This document shows, piece after piece, positions 44,620-56,228 of a DNA stretch of 64,000 nt (position 1 is its first letter; each line of letters begins with the position of its first letter). Source of the stretch: Lytechinus pictus (lineage: Eukaryota; Echinodermata; Echinoidea; Temnopleuroida; Toxopneustidae). The stretch is from contig NC_087258.1 in NCBI RefSeq assembly GCF_037042905.1, positions 8,348,501-8,412,500 on the forward strand, written 5' to 3'. The notes beneath the pieces were generated by a model. That model did not search any database, was not told the origin of the DNA, and worked only from the letters and a program-made list of their open reading frames with translations. The position numbers and the translations under genes are program-made.

Positions 44620-45775
44620 AGTAATTAGTCTATATTTATATCGTATTATTATTTGTTGAATTAACATGGGTTTACTGCTTCAGTAATTTGTCTATATATG
44701 ATCTTTATATCGTATTATAATTCGTCGAATTAACAATGTTTACTGCTTCAGTATATTAGTCTATATTATGATCTTTATATCGTATCATTATCCGTCGAAT
44801 TAACAATGTTTATTGCTTCAGTGATTTGTCTATATATGATCTTTATATCGTATTATTATTCGTGGAATTAACAATGTTTAATGCTTCAGTGATTTGTCTA
44901 TATATGATCTTTATATCGTATTATTATTCGTGGAATTAACAATGTTTAATGCTTCAGTAATTAGTCTATATTTATATCGTATTATTATTTGTTGAATTAA
45001 CATGGGTTTACTGCTTCAGTAATTTGTCTATAATATGATTTTTATATCGTATTATTATCGTCGAATTAACAATGTTTACTGCTTCAGTAATTAGTCTATA
45101 TTATGATCTTTATATCGTATCATTATCCGTCGAATTAACAATGTTTATTGCTTCAGTGATTTGTCTATATATGATCTTTATATCGTAGTATTATTCGTCG
45201 AATTAACAATGTTTATTGCTTCAGTGATTTGTCTATATATGATCTTTATATTGTATTATCATCGTCGAATTAGCAATGTTTACTGTTTCAGTGATTTGTC
45301 TGTATATGATCTTCATATCGTATTATTATTCGTGGAATTAACAATGTTTAATGCTTCAGTAATTAATCTATATTTATATCGTATTATAATTTGTCTAATT
45401 AACAATGTTTACTGCTTCAGTAATTAGTCTATATTATGATCTTTATATCGTATTATTATCCGTCGTATTAACATTGTTTATTGCTTCAGTGATTTGTCTA
45501 TATATGATCTTTATATCGTAGTATTATTCGTCGAATTAGCAATGTTTATTGCTTCAGTGATTTGTCTATATATGATCTTTATATTGTATTATCATTCGAT
45601 TTGTCTACATAATGATCTTTATATCGTAGTATTATTCGTCGAATTAGCAATGTTTATTGCTTCAGTGATTTGTCTATATATGATCTTTATATTGTATTAT
45701 CATTCGATTTGTCTACATAATGATCTTTATATCGTACTATTATTCGTTGAATTGACAATGTTCACTACTTCAACG
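44620..45775 (+). repeat. Minisatellite block 2 (~60-bp unit)
   Basis: This continues block 1 after the retrotransposon with about 18 units in the same orientation. Sub-families are visible: a unit type with GAATTAACATGGGTTTACTGC recurs, and a longer unit with CATTCGATTTGTCTACATAA occurs twice near 45595-45720, showing higher-order duplication. Open frames here are repeat artefacts. Confidence 0.9.
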
Positions 45776-45925
45776 TTCCGTAAATATTCACATTTATTTG
45801 TTTATATCAGTATTTAATGTCTTCATAATGTCACCTAGCTTGAGTGAACTTCATATTCATATAAACATGTATGCACCCTGTTATCAACGTTTCATGGGCA
45901 AAGAGGTGAGGTTTTTTGCATGTAC

Positions 45926-46148
45926 ACACTCTAAAAACAAATCAGTCAAAAATTGCTAGTTAATATGGTCAGCTGGGAGCAACTGTTATTCTAGTCATAT
46001 TTGATTATTTTCTAGTCGTATTTTACTAGAACATAGTCATTTCTGACTAGAATATACGTCAGAAATGTGATTATCAGTGATTGCCATATCAGTTGCTCCC
46101 AGCTGACTACTGGTCCAGTCAATTTGACTGATTTGTTTTAAGAGTACA
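45926..46148. mobile_element. Palindromic MITE (CACTCTAAAAACAAATCAG)
   Basis: The left ACACTCTAAAAACAAATCAG mirrors the right CTGATTTGTTTTAAGAGTAC. The inner GTCAGCTGGGAGCAACTG mirrors CAGTTGCTCCCAGCTGAC, and CTAGTC words alternate at the centre. About 220 bp. Confidence 0.7.
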
Positions 46149-46319
46149 GATATGACAGAGTGAGTCAGACGAAAAAAACGATACCTTAGAAATCGACAAT
46201 AATGAGAAAACACGTCAAGAGAACAAGCCGTTTATATACATCCTGAATGAGTATGTCCTCTCAAATAATGTACTATAATTTTTATTATGATAACACTTGC
46301 GTAATCAGGAGGTAAAATG

Positions 46320-46610
46320 TGCTGTGATGTAAAATTCGATTTGTGTCAAAGTAAGGCGTGGCTGAAATGAACGAATTCAGATTCTTATGAAGTCATTTGC
46401 GAACAAATACCTTTTCAGTTGAACTAATTTGAAAGTTGATACTAAAATGTGTTTGTTATTACAATTCCCATGTCAATTATTGAAAATGTGCATTTCTGTG
46501 GATTTTGCTGCAACTCTTTGTAGGAAAATGACTAAATCGACATATGGATTGATTCATATACATTTCAGTCGTGTCTTACTTTGACGTAAATAAAAATTTA
46601 CATCACAGCA
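46320..46610. mobile_element. Palindromic MITE (TGCTGTGATGTAAA)
   Basis: Starts TGCTGTGATGTAAAATTCG and ends TTTACATCACAGCA, with GTGTCAAAGTAAG mirrored as CTTACTTTGACG and AATTCCCATG at the centre. AATG flanks both ends (46316-46319 and 46611-46614). A right-truncated relative lies at about 57639-57815. Confidence 0.7.
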
Positions 46611-47929
46611 AATGATACATAGATATGGTATCAAATTATCTGGGACAAAATACTCTTTCAGGATATAATATAAACAAGTGATGAAGGAAATACCGGGCGA
46701 TTTGAGCCTAGTTTACAGTTCCAGTGGTGACTTTATTAGATGGCGTCGTATGTTAAAATCCGGGGTTAAAATACAGATCAGTGGCATTCATAAAGTAGGA
46801 GATATACACAAAGTGCCTCCAGAGGGAGACATAACGCCAAATACGTAATACGTATGCAATCTACATGCAATCAAGCTATAAAAAAAGGGAGTGTAACTGA
46901 ACACCCGAAAATTGCAGATTTTACTGTCAACTCATCATCACAAAAACGAGACTTGGCAAGCAACTGCTGAATGAGGAATGATAAATCATAACATAACTGA
47001 ATGAACAGGAGTAGATGAGGTACTGTTATCATATTTCCTTTTTTTTTCTATTTGATATTTATTTTGATAAAAAAAAAACTTTACAGCGGGAAAAGATCAA
47101 TATCTTCAAAGATGCAAGAAATACGTAAAATTGATTATGATATTGCAAGAAATTGATTAGAGTACTGAGTCATAACACACCTTGACTAGATTAGACAGTG
47201 ATGGATGGAAACAAGATTGCATAGTAACAACATGGTGCTTATGCTTTTCTCACTTTTTTATATAAAAGGAAACAAAAATAAGCTAGATTTAAGCATAGAG
47301 CTATAGCTCCATGATTTAAGATCATATTGTATGTGCTTTATAGAGATACATGTTGCTGTGAATCTTTTTTCTGGAGTCAGTTATGATCAGTTCTGAAGAT
47401 ATTTTTTTGTGTGCTCATTTTGTGAAAAATGCTCTATGGAATACATTCCAAGGGGGAAAAGTTAATTCTTCATAAAATTGTTGTTCAAATTGTAGTTGAA
47501 ATGATAATAGCTCCGTGATATTGGGGAATATTTCATTATGCTGTTCTTCTTGGTTTCTACATTACGAAGGAAGATCGAGATGTTTGGGAATTCAAAGCTT
47601 TTGTAAGGGTAAAATGACCATTTCTTTTCATTATTGGTTTGGAGGTAATGATGCTTAAAAGCTTATTTGTATATGGAATATTATAAGAGAAAGAATGCAT
47701 TTCAACGAATTAGTAAAGATAGATAACATAACAGTGCAGGCATAAATCACTGTAATGTTCAGAATGGTTACCCCGATTGTATTACGTAACTGAATCATAC
47801 TATACAGTTCATTAAGATAAGAAAAGAAAATAGCTTTGTCAAATACATTTGATGCAGACGCTGGAATGTGTGAAGTGTTTAGTAATTCAAAAATAGGAGA
47901 AAGAAATAATTAAGTCGAATTCGTAAAAT

Positions 47930-48235
47930 GTAGAACCCTGGTTCAGGCGAGGTAATGTGCTATCCACTAGCTATGACGTTACTGTTTTTCATCAACTTAC
48001 ATTGGTCCGCGGAGGCTGGTGGCGAGAGTTCATGTTTTTTAATTGACCTCGTCTCTGGGTTTTCCGGGACAGTCGGAGCTGACTGGGCGTGGTATTTGAG
48101 TGGTCAACTGAATGATTTGGATAATTTATATGGGTAATCATCAATTTCTTTTATCATCAATGACGCAGTACGCTTTCTCGTCTCTGATTGGTCCGGGAAG
48201 GCTGGAAGGTGAGAGTCGGATATAGTGGTTGGGGT
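47930..48235 (+). repeat. GC-rich triplicated unit, copy 1
   Basis: Shares with copies 2 and 3 an ordered set of blocks: ACCCTGGTTCAGGCGAGGTA, ATTGGTCCGCGGAGGCTGG, GGCGAGAGTTCATG, GACCTCGTCTCTGG, GGAGCTGACTGGGCGTGGT, GTCAACTGAATGATTTGGAT, ATCAATGACGCAGTACG and a second ATTGGTCCGGGAAGGCTGG. The ATTGG words are CCAAT-box-like on the minus strand. No product is recognised. It may be a tandemly duplicated regulatory or non-coding RNA segment, or an unnamed repeat. Confidence 0.6.
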
Positions 48236-48313
48236 GGATGATGTTAATGTCAATTGTTAAGATATAAGAAGGAACACAGCTAGTTATTCAATTCTGTCGG
48301 ATACTTGAAATGT

Positions 48314-48780
48314 TGTAGTACCCTGGTTTAGGCGAGGTAATTATGACGTGTACTTTTTTTCTCAGTTATGATTGGTCCGCGGAAGCTGGTGGCGAGAGTT
48401 CATGTTTATTGACCTCGTCTCTGGTTTCTCGGGACAATCGGGGCTGACTGGGTAGTCTGCAGGCACAGACCCTGATTGGAACTTTGATCAATAAGTGTGC
48501 CTACACGCAAAGACTAGCACATACAAAACTTGCTGTTCCAGAGCCTTCAGTACACAAGGCATGAGTAGGCTGCACATTCAGACCCTTAACTCGAGTGAAG
48601 GGTTTGCCCAGCAGACTACTGACTGGGCGTGATTCGCAATAGTCAACTGAATGATTTAGATAATGTGCCCGTATATCTTTTTCATCAATGACGCGGTACG
48701 TCTGCCCGGCTTTGATTGTTCCGGGAGGCCGGAAGGCGGGTGTATATCGTTTGAGACCTGTCACCAGCTTCTTGTGGTCA
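48314..48780 (+). repeat. GC-rich triplicated unit, copy 2 (with insertion)
   Basis: Has the same order of blocks as copy 1, from ACCCTGGTTTAGGCGAGGTA to TTCCGGGAGGCCGGAAGGC, followed by GAGACCTGTCACCAGCTTC, which also occurs in copy 3. A 166-bp element (48453-48618) has duplicated CTGACTGGG within it. Confidence 0.6.
48453..48618. mobile_element. 166-bp MITE with 9-bp TSD (MULE-like)
   Basis: Ends TAGTCTGCAGG and, as reverse complement of the right end, TAGTCTGCTGGGCAAACCC lie between perfect copies of CTGACTGGG (48444-48452 and 48619-48627). The other copies of the host unit show the unoccupied CTGACTGGG site once. A 9-bp duplication fits Mutator-like elements. The TAGTCTGC terminus recurs at 893-1032. 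Confidence 0.75.
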
Positions 48781-49041
48781 GCGGATGGTTAGCTGGTCGT
48801 CTGTGATCTGGGCGGGGGCTTCGTTTGTTGTCTTTGTTGCTGTGCTTGGCGCGGGCGATGCGTCTGATCTGGCGGGGGCTGCGTATTGTGGCTGGCTGCT
48901 AACGCAGGCACAGTGCGTGGCCTTCGCTGGGTCGGTCGTGTCGCTTGCGTTTCTAGAGGCGGGGACGGGCGCTGCGGCCTCCGCCTAGATTATAGGCTAG
49001 TCAATACGGGGTTTGTGAATGGTCTGACGGCTAGGGAACGA

Positions 49042-49073
<32 letters not shown>

Positions 49074-49075
49074 TA
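48781..49075 (+). other. GC-rich stretch followed by T-run and (TA)n
   Basis: About 48785-49000 is unusually G-rich for the window, with TCTGATCTGGCGGGGGCT-type strings repeated (near 48802 and 48863). The small open frame here (67 residues, Ala/Val/Gly-rich) has no family signature and no splice context; I do not call it a gene. It ends in a run of T (49029-49052) and (AT)n. Confidence 0.4.
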
Positions 49076-49536
49076 TATTAATTATGTGATATGGCTCGTC
49101 ACTAGCTGGCCTTCGGCCATCTTCATGAGCAGGACGAGGTTCGCCAACAGACAGAAATGATAGTTATTTCGTGTATTAACTGATGCTCTTTGTCTTTTCA
49201 CATGAAGGGGGGGAAGGAAATGTCCCTTTTTTATATATATAAATAAATTGACAATACAGTAAGTTTGTAGATTGCATAAAGATTTTGAGACTTTAGGAAC
49301 TATTTTTTGAAGAGGAATAAATTATAAAGATATTGTGCTTGAGTTTACAAATTTCGGAAGAATGGGATTTTTTTTCCTCACACAACAGCTAGTGTTTGTA
49401 CTCTAGGTGCTATTGAATGAGAAACATTCAGAAAGGCTGGCATATTTATAATGCTATTTGTTAGGATGCAAGAAGGAAAGTAGCTAGTAAGTGAAATAAT
49501 AGTAGAAATATATCAGTTTTGTCGAACAAGTACAAT

Positions 49537-49812
49537 GTTGTAGAGTCCTGGTTTAGGTGAGGTAGTTATGACGTGACTGTTCCGCGAACGTTGGTGCCGA
49601 GAGTTTGTTTTTGTTAACCCGAGTCGTCTCTGGACCATCGGAGCTGACTGGGCGTGGTTTGCAATGATGAACTGAATACTAATATGAATATCTTTTAAAA
49701 GTCATGGCGTGTCACGTCCTCTCGGCTCTGTTTGGCCCGGGAGGCTGGACGGCGAAAGTATATCTGAGACCTCGTCACCGCCTTCCTGTACGTGGTCACC
49801 CAGCTGGGCCCC
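49537..49812 (+). repeat. GC-rich triplicated unit, copy 3
   Basis: Contains GTCCTGGTTTAGGTGAGGTA, GAGAGTTTGTTTTTG, GTCGTCTCTGG, CGGAGCTGACTGGGCGTGGT, GCCCGGGAGGCTGGACGGCG and GAGACCTCGTCACCGCCTTC. It is the most diverged of the three. Upstream flanks (AAGAAGGAAAGTAGCTAG and AAGAAGGAACACAGCTAG at copy 2) also match, so the duplicated unit is longer than the GC-rich core. Confidence 0.55.
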
Positions 49813-50220
49813 GTCTTGCAGGGAGTTGCGATTGATCTGCGGAAAATGTGTACAATGTCTTTTTTGTAAATAGGGAGGGGCATGCTGGTTTTGTCAAGAC
49901 AATGATGAATGCGTGAATAGACATAAGTATGTTAATAAAGTCGATGTATTGAGCATTTTAGTATCTGACATAAAAATAACTTGGTATAACTGTTGTCATA
50001 ACGGTATTGTCAAAGTTTCTTTATTTCAGAGTCTTCTAAACGAATAAGAGGTTTATACGGGGCTTAGAAAACTTTTTTTCTGTATGTCATCAATACGGTT
50101 TTCCAAAACTTTTCTTTACGTTGTGCACGACACGCTGGCAAAACGGCATTATGTGACAGGGTTTTCTCTGAACAACCGAGTAAAAACCTCTTATTCCGCG
50201 AGTCGCTCTCTACGGTAACA
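49813..50220. other. Intergenic, no gene recognised
   Basis: AT-rich sequence without a supported gene or repeat up to the target duplication of the foldback element at 50221-50227. Confidence 0.45.
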
Positions 50221-50227
50221 TAAGATA

Positions 50228-52998
50228 GTCCAGGATAGGACCCATAGACAAGGGGTCGAACCTTGTTTTTTTAGATATACAATGTTTTTTATGGTTTCTT
50301 GTCAATTCGAGGGTGCTGATTCCGAATCTGAATGATGCCACTCTTGTAACCTTGAGCATTTTCCGCAAATTGGCAAAATCCAATATGGCCGCCAAAATAT
50401 GCAAATTACCCATGAAAATCATAAAATTGCCCACACATTAGCTATAAAATGCATGTAGTTGTTGTGCAGAAGTGAAATACCAATTGGAAAAGCGATATTT
50501 GACAAAATATTTATTTTATTGATATTCAAAATGGCCGCCATAACTCCTGTATACTTTATTATGTAGAATATGAATGGGGAAAATATTTTTTTTCAAACAA
50601 GAGCACTATTATTGCATGCGATTGTGACCTGCGAGTGGACTACTGTCTGAAAACATGATTATTAACAAAACTATGTCATTTGTATACTATCTAATGTGAT
50701 AAATGCTGTATTATAATATTCAAAATGGCTGTCATAGACCCCTTATACTGTGTACAATATATAAAAGGGGACAAATAATTTTCACAACCTTTGAATTTGT
50801 TTGACTTTAAAATGCCAATAACTGCGAAATATTGGTGTAACACTGTCTGACAACAAGGATTTCTAACGAAACATATCATTTCCCTTGCAATTTCGGTAAT
50901 TATGCTGCATGTTGACATTCAAAATGGCTGCCATAGGCCCTATCTGTATTAAGAAACTAATTTTCACAAGAGTAAAAACACTAAAATGAATGTAATTGTA
51001 ATCTACGAGTGAAATATTGTCTAAAAAACTTGTTTTCTGGCGAAACATATCATTTCCTTTTTCATGCATGAGATAAATGCTGTATTGTAAAATTCAAAAT
51101 GGCCCCTGGGCCCTTACAGTATTATCTAAAATGTAAATGGGGACAAATACTTTTGAAAGAATTAGGATTTGCCTGACTATGAAATCCATATAATTCTGTT
51201 GTATAAGGAAAATATTGTTTGAAAACGTGATTTTTTTTTAATGAAATATAACATTTCCTCTCCCATGTAGGTGATAAATACTGTATTTTGACTTTCAAAA
51301 CGGCCGCACAAGCCCCTACAAATTCTGTAACATGCGTATAGGGAAACTAATCATCACCAGAATGAGAACCAAAAACGCACATAACTATGTGATGTATGGG
51401 TAAAATTTGGTCTTGAACATGATTTCTGACTAAATACATCACATAATGGTTGAGAAGGTAATAAAGGCCTTACTTTGAAATTCAAAATTGCTGCCATAGC
51501 CCAAAGTAGTACCATATGTACATTGTAACTGGGGACAGATAATTTTGACAACATTTTTACTATGAAAATGGCTTAATTTCGATGTAAGTGTTAAGTATTG
51601 TCTAAACCCAATGATTTCTAACGAAATATATCATAGCTTGTGTCATAAAGGTGATGAATGCAGCAGTTTAAAAATGAAAAATGGCCGCCATAGTCCCTTA
51701 TCTTAATATGTAAAATTTGAATGGGGAAAGGTAATTTCCACAAAGAAACATATTGCAGCCATTTTGAAATTTAAATATAGCATTTATCACCTAAATAACA
51801 TAAGAAATTATCTATTTGGTTCGAAATCATATTTTCAGACGATATTTCACTCATACATGCGACACCATTTAGTCAAGCAAAGCCAAATTCTGTTAAAATT
51901 ATATGTTCCCATTCACAAAGTACATAATAGGCCTACCGTTAGGGCCTGTAGCGGCCATTTTGACTTTCAAAATACATTATTTATCACCTACCTGGCAGAA
52001 TGAATGATATATTTTGTTAGAAATTATGTTTTCAGACAATATTTTACTCTTAAATCACATTTATATGCATGTTATGGTGCTGACTCCTGTGAAAACTGGT
52101 TTCCCAGATCGATTGTACATAATACAGTCAATGTCTTTTGGCGGCCATTTTGAAAGTCAAAATACAATATTTAACACAAATATGAAATCCGAATAATATA
52201 TTTCGTTGCAAATTATATTTGAAGACAGTATTCCACTAATTTACCACAAAAAATACGTTTTAGTGCTCACCTTGTGATTGTTTTTGTCCTCTCTCACATC
52301 GTAGATCATAATTTTAGGGCCTTTGGCGGCCATATTAAATATCAAAATACAGGGTTTATCACATACATGGCATGTTAAATAATAAATTTCGTTAACAATA
52401 ATGTTTTTAGTCAGTATTCCACTCGTTTATCTTAACAAAATGCACTTTAGTGCTCACTCTTGTGATTGTTTTGTGTCACCAGTCACATTGTACATAATAG
52501 TGTTAGGGCTTTTGGAGGCCATTTTGAATATAAAAATACAGGATTTATCACATAACTGACATAACAAATGATATATATCGTTAGCAATCATGTTTTCAGA
52601 CATTGCTTCACTCATAGATCATAATTACTTGCATTTCAGTGCTCGATTTTGTAAAAATTAATTTTCCCCATTCATATTGTACAGGGGTCTATGATGGCGG
52701 CCATTTTCATATCAAGAAAATAAATATTTTGACAAAAATCATGTTTTCAGATATTATTTCACTCCGTCAGCACAATTGCATGTACTTTATAGCCAATGTG
52801 TGGACAATTTTATGATTTTCATAGGTAATTTGAATATTTTGGCGGCCATATTGGATTTTGCCAATTTGCAGAAAATGCTCAAGGTTACACGAGTGGCATC
52901 ATTCAGATTCGGAATCAGCACCCTCGAATTGACAAGAAACCATCAAAAAACATTGTATATATAAAAAAAAACAAGGTTCGACCCCTTCTATCCTGGAC
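50228..52998. mobile_element. 2.77-kb foldback element of inverted ~190-bp tandem repeats, 7-bp TSD
   Basis: Ends GTCCAGGATAGGACCC and its mirror CTATCCTGGAC lie between perfect TAAGATA copies (50221-50227 and 52999-53005). Terminal arms of about 230 bp mirror closely, including CCTTGAGCATTTTCCGCAAA and AATCCAATATGGCCGCCAAA. The interior is two facing arrays of ~170-200-bp units. In the left half TTCAAAATGGCYGCCATAG recurs near 50528, 50720, 50920, 51092, 51293, 51482 and 51675. In the right half GCGGCCATTTTGA recurs near 51756, 51952, 52142, 52326, 52516, 52698 and 52844. The symmetry axis is near 51740. No protein is encoded. A 7- to 9-bp duplication with long inverted arrays recalls Foldback/MULE-type elements. 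Confidence 0.85.
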
Positions 52999-53149
52999 TA
53001 AGATACATTCAACTACATTATTGAAGACCACATATTCATGATATGTTTCCAGAAATGAAAAAAGAAGAAATTGAATGACAGAAAACTTCTAGAATTATAA
53101 GAAGGGTCTATTATTTATGCACTCTCTAATTATGAAAGGCACTTCTCAT

Positions 53150-53640
53150 CCACTTAATCATTACTACTCATTCAATCGTTCTGGCAGAAGACTTCGTCCT
53201 ACTCCAACCCGCCTTTCTCGTTTTAGAAATTCATTCATACCCGACTCTATCCACAAATCAATTCACAAGCTCGACGTTAAATAAACTTCTGTTCCCAGCG
53301 AAATGATGAACTTATATACTGATATCCCGGAAAGTTTCATGATAATGATAAGAGTCATATAAAATCAATAGTAGTGATGATGATTGCAACAATAATAATG
53401 ATAATAATAATGTCAATAATAAGTATAACAATATTTGAATGCTAATAAGTATGATAAGTATTCTGGATGACTCAAACTTTTGCAAATGTTTTGTTGTATT
53501 TGCTTCATACCTGTGTAACTTATTTGTTTCTTTGTTTGATTTTGTTCATGCATGTCTAATGTATATTACACCAGTGGAAAACAAATTTCTTTGTAATAAT
53601 GTTTGCGAAGACAATATAAATATCTTGTATCTTGTATCTC
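53150..53640 (+). pseudogene. Possible non-LTR retrotransposon 3' end
   Basis: One frame near 53155-53284 reads with an RRLRPTPTRLSRFRNSFIPD-like string of the type seen at the C-terminus of some non-LTR reverse transcriptases, then stops. A T-rich 3' region follows, ending AATATAAATATCTTGTAT with CTTGTAT repeated (53615-53639), a typical short-repeat tail. The rest of the element is missing. Low confidence on the coding part. Confidence 0.4.
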
Positions 53641-53647
53641 TCAGAAA

Positions 53648-53836
53648 AAAAACTATGGTGCGAATTGAAACCCTTTTTGTCCGTAATTTGGAACCCTCGA
53701 TAAAAAGGGTCCCCTAAAAGGTTCTTTACGTGCTCAAGAGTTGATTGAGGTAATTTATAACCTTTTAGGGATTCTTGAAGGTTCCAAATACGGGGCAAGC
53801 ATATAACCCCCTCAGAACCCCTTTTTTAAGAGTGTG
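53648..53836. mobile_element. Palindromic MITE-like repeat
   Basis: The left CCGTAATTTGGAACCCTCGA and CCCCTAAAAGGTTCTTTA mirror the right AACCTTTTAGGGATTCTTG and AAGGTTCCAAATACGG. Outer AACCCTTTTTGT mirrors AACCCCTTTTTTAAG. About 190 bp. Confidence 0.55.
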
Positions 53837-55064
53837 GCGTAACGTTAGCATGGCCACGATTCACTGTTACCCCAGCCCCCATGATTATGATAATCACCAT
53901 GATTCAAAATCGTTAAATACCTTTTTTACGATGCAACATGACATGGTTATGGTTATAAAAATCATATCATTTGGGCTTACAAAATTTTATTTTCCAATTA
54001 ATGTAGTTCATTAATTTCATCAAAAATATGTTATTTTCTAATAAATGTATTTCATTCAATTCATCGAAAATATTCATCTAACAAAATATTGAAAATAATC
54101 ACCTCACAAACAAGTAAAAGAAGATCGAAAAGTCTTACTCACTTTCCCTGATACGCGCCCTGACTTGGCAAAAACTGAAGAACAGCAATTATCACAATGA
54201 AAATGACATCTTTATTTTAAAAAAAGATATTCCTTTAAAAGACTTATTTCAAGAAGATTATATAGGTCTATAAGGACTGATATCTTGAGATGCTAAAAGG
54301 AAATGAACACTGGAGGAATTAAGGAGCGAAAGAAGTGAAATAATCGTAGACATAATTTGGAATTTAACCCCTTAAATCATGTTTGTATATAGCCTGCATT
54401 AAATGGTATTATGTGTTTATATCCTCTATTTTTCTCTTCAGTTCTCTTTATTCTTTCTTTCTCAATTTCGCTTCCACCACTGAAAATGGACTATGTACCT
54501 TACCCGTCTGCCCTCATATGCATATTCCACTTTCACTTTGAGTTTTCGTCTACAGTCTTTGCTACTTATTCGCCCAGTTTCTTCTATTTGCCATTTTATT
54601 CAAATTCATTTGTGCCGAATCCCTCTTCCTCCGTAAAATGTTCCTGAAATTTCGAATAAACATCAGTCCGACACGAATACATTAGCGGCGCATGCATGGA
54701 CAGAGTTTCGATAATGATGTCGATTGGTACCGATTACTAACAGCCGAAGTTCCGGTCCTTCCATTAGATACCATCTGGACATGCATGCAAATAGTTCAAC
54801 TGTAGTGTGAGGACATACATGACATAAAGCCATCAGTCAAGTGATAATAGGTAAATTCATAAAATTGCCATAATCAAATAATAGATGTAACTACATAATT
54901 TTATTTATCATGTTTATAGACAGATTATGCTAATTTTCAGTAATTCTTATAAGTTGTAAGTTAACAAGAAATACAGTACATGTTGGATGTAGACCCTATA
55001 CTATAAATCATTTCAACCGATTTCATATGTGCGTTTAAGCAGTGTAAAAAAGTCCTTATAAACT
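53837..55064. other. Intergenic, no gene recognised
   Basis: AT-rich, without a supported exon, repeat or RNA gene. The open frame at 54411-54647 is Phe/Ser-rich and lacks motifs. Confidence 0.45.
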
Positions 55065-56226
55065 TTGAATGGGGTCTTTGTAAACGTTTCGGAACAAGTG
55101 TGTGGATTCTTTCATGACTATACACGAGAAAATGATATGAATCTCTTTTCTATTCCAGGTTATGATATAATTTGTAATAATAGGAAAAATATAAGAGGTG
55201 GTGGTGTTGCAATATATGTCCCTTCTCAGTTAGATTATCAGGTTTGTCATGATCTAATGACCGATCATTTGGAAGCTGTATTTATAGAAATTTTGCTTCC
55301 TGGTAAAAGAAATGTTCTTGGAGAAATCTACAGACCTCCCCATGGTAATTTCACAAGTTTTATAGATGACATGCAAAATATATTGGAAAAAGCTTTGCTT
55401 TCTCATAAATCATTATGTTGATGGGGGATTTTAACATATATCTATTACACTGCAATGATAATGTTCACGTTGATGACTTCTTGAATCTGTTAATGTCTTT
55501 TTCATTGTTACCCTTAATCACAAAGCCTACCAGAGTGACTGATACATCTTCCACATTTATTGATAATATTTTTTGTAATTCGCAACCAGCTCCGTCTTCT
55601 GGAGTAGTAATTTCTGACTTATCTGACCACTTTCCTGTTTTTACTAAACTAGCTTTAGGACAATATAAGGACCCAAATATTTACAACACCCATACTCGCC
55701 AAAGCAATTCTGAAAATATCGCTCGGCTCAGAGAAGCGTTAACTTCGGCTGATTGGAGTGACATACTCTCAGACCAAAGTGTTGAGAGTGCCTTTGATAA
55801 TTTCATGAAAAAATCAATGGTTCTCTATGACGAGAACGTACCTGTGATTAATTGTACAAATAAGAGTCGATTTAGAGTTCCACGTATTGCCTTGGATTAC
55901 CAAATCTTTGTTAAACTCAATTAATAAGAAAAATAAGATGTATTACCAATATAAAAAAACAAAGTCAGCATTTTTGTATAGGAAATATTCAGCTTATAGA
56001 AATATTTTAACTGCTACATTGCGTAATGCAAAAAAGCAATATTACTGTGCTCAATTCCAAGCGACTTTTAATAATATTAAGGATACCTGGAAAGTGATCA
56101 GAAATGTTTTTAAAGCACCACCTAAGGTTTCAAAGATAAAACAGGTAATCATAAATGATCAAGTTGTGGATGATAACAGTGTTATTGTAGAAGATTTCCA
56201 CAATTATTTTTGTAATAGTATGTCAT
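55065..56226 (+). pseudogene. Non-LTR retrotransposon fragment, endonuclease and linker only
   Basis: Related to the intact element at 39-44 kb. In three frames the sequence gives endonuclease pieces NLFSIPGYDIICNNRK, RGGGVAIYVPSQLDY and GEIYRPPHGNF, then MGDFNIYLLHCND, ITKPTRVTDTSSTFIDNIF and SDLSDHFPVFTKL, then linker PWITKSLLNSINKKNKMYY and NIKDTWKVIRNVFKAPPK. Shifts are needed near 55414 and 55885. The SETW block at the start is lost. The fragment ends after NYFCNSM at 56226, just where the RT domain should begin, so both ends are missing. A 3'-truncated piece is not explained by incomplete reverse transcription and implies a later deletion or rearrangement. Confidence 0.85.
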
Positions 56227-56228
56227 AA

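Larger units (their letters stand above)
45776..47929. other. Intergenic with two MITEs, no gene recognised
   Basis: Apart from the MITEs at 45926-46148 and 46320-46610 I see only AT-rich sequence, with T-runs near 47038-47047. No exon was supported. Confidence 0.45.

Noticed and set aside
45161..45817. Open frames of about 90-107 codons with repeated LYMIFILYYH strings
   Set aside because: They are translations of the minisatellite units.
48785..49089. 67-residue Ala/Val/Gly-rich open frame as a small membrane protein
   Set aside because: The GC-rich local composition explains it; no family signature, splice context or conservation between unit copies.
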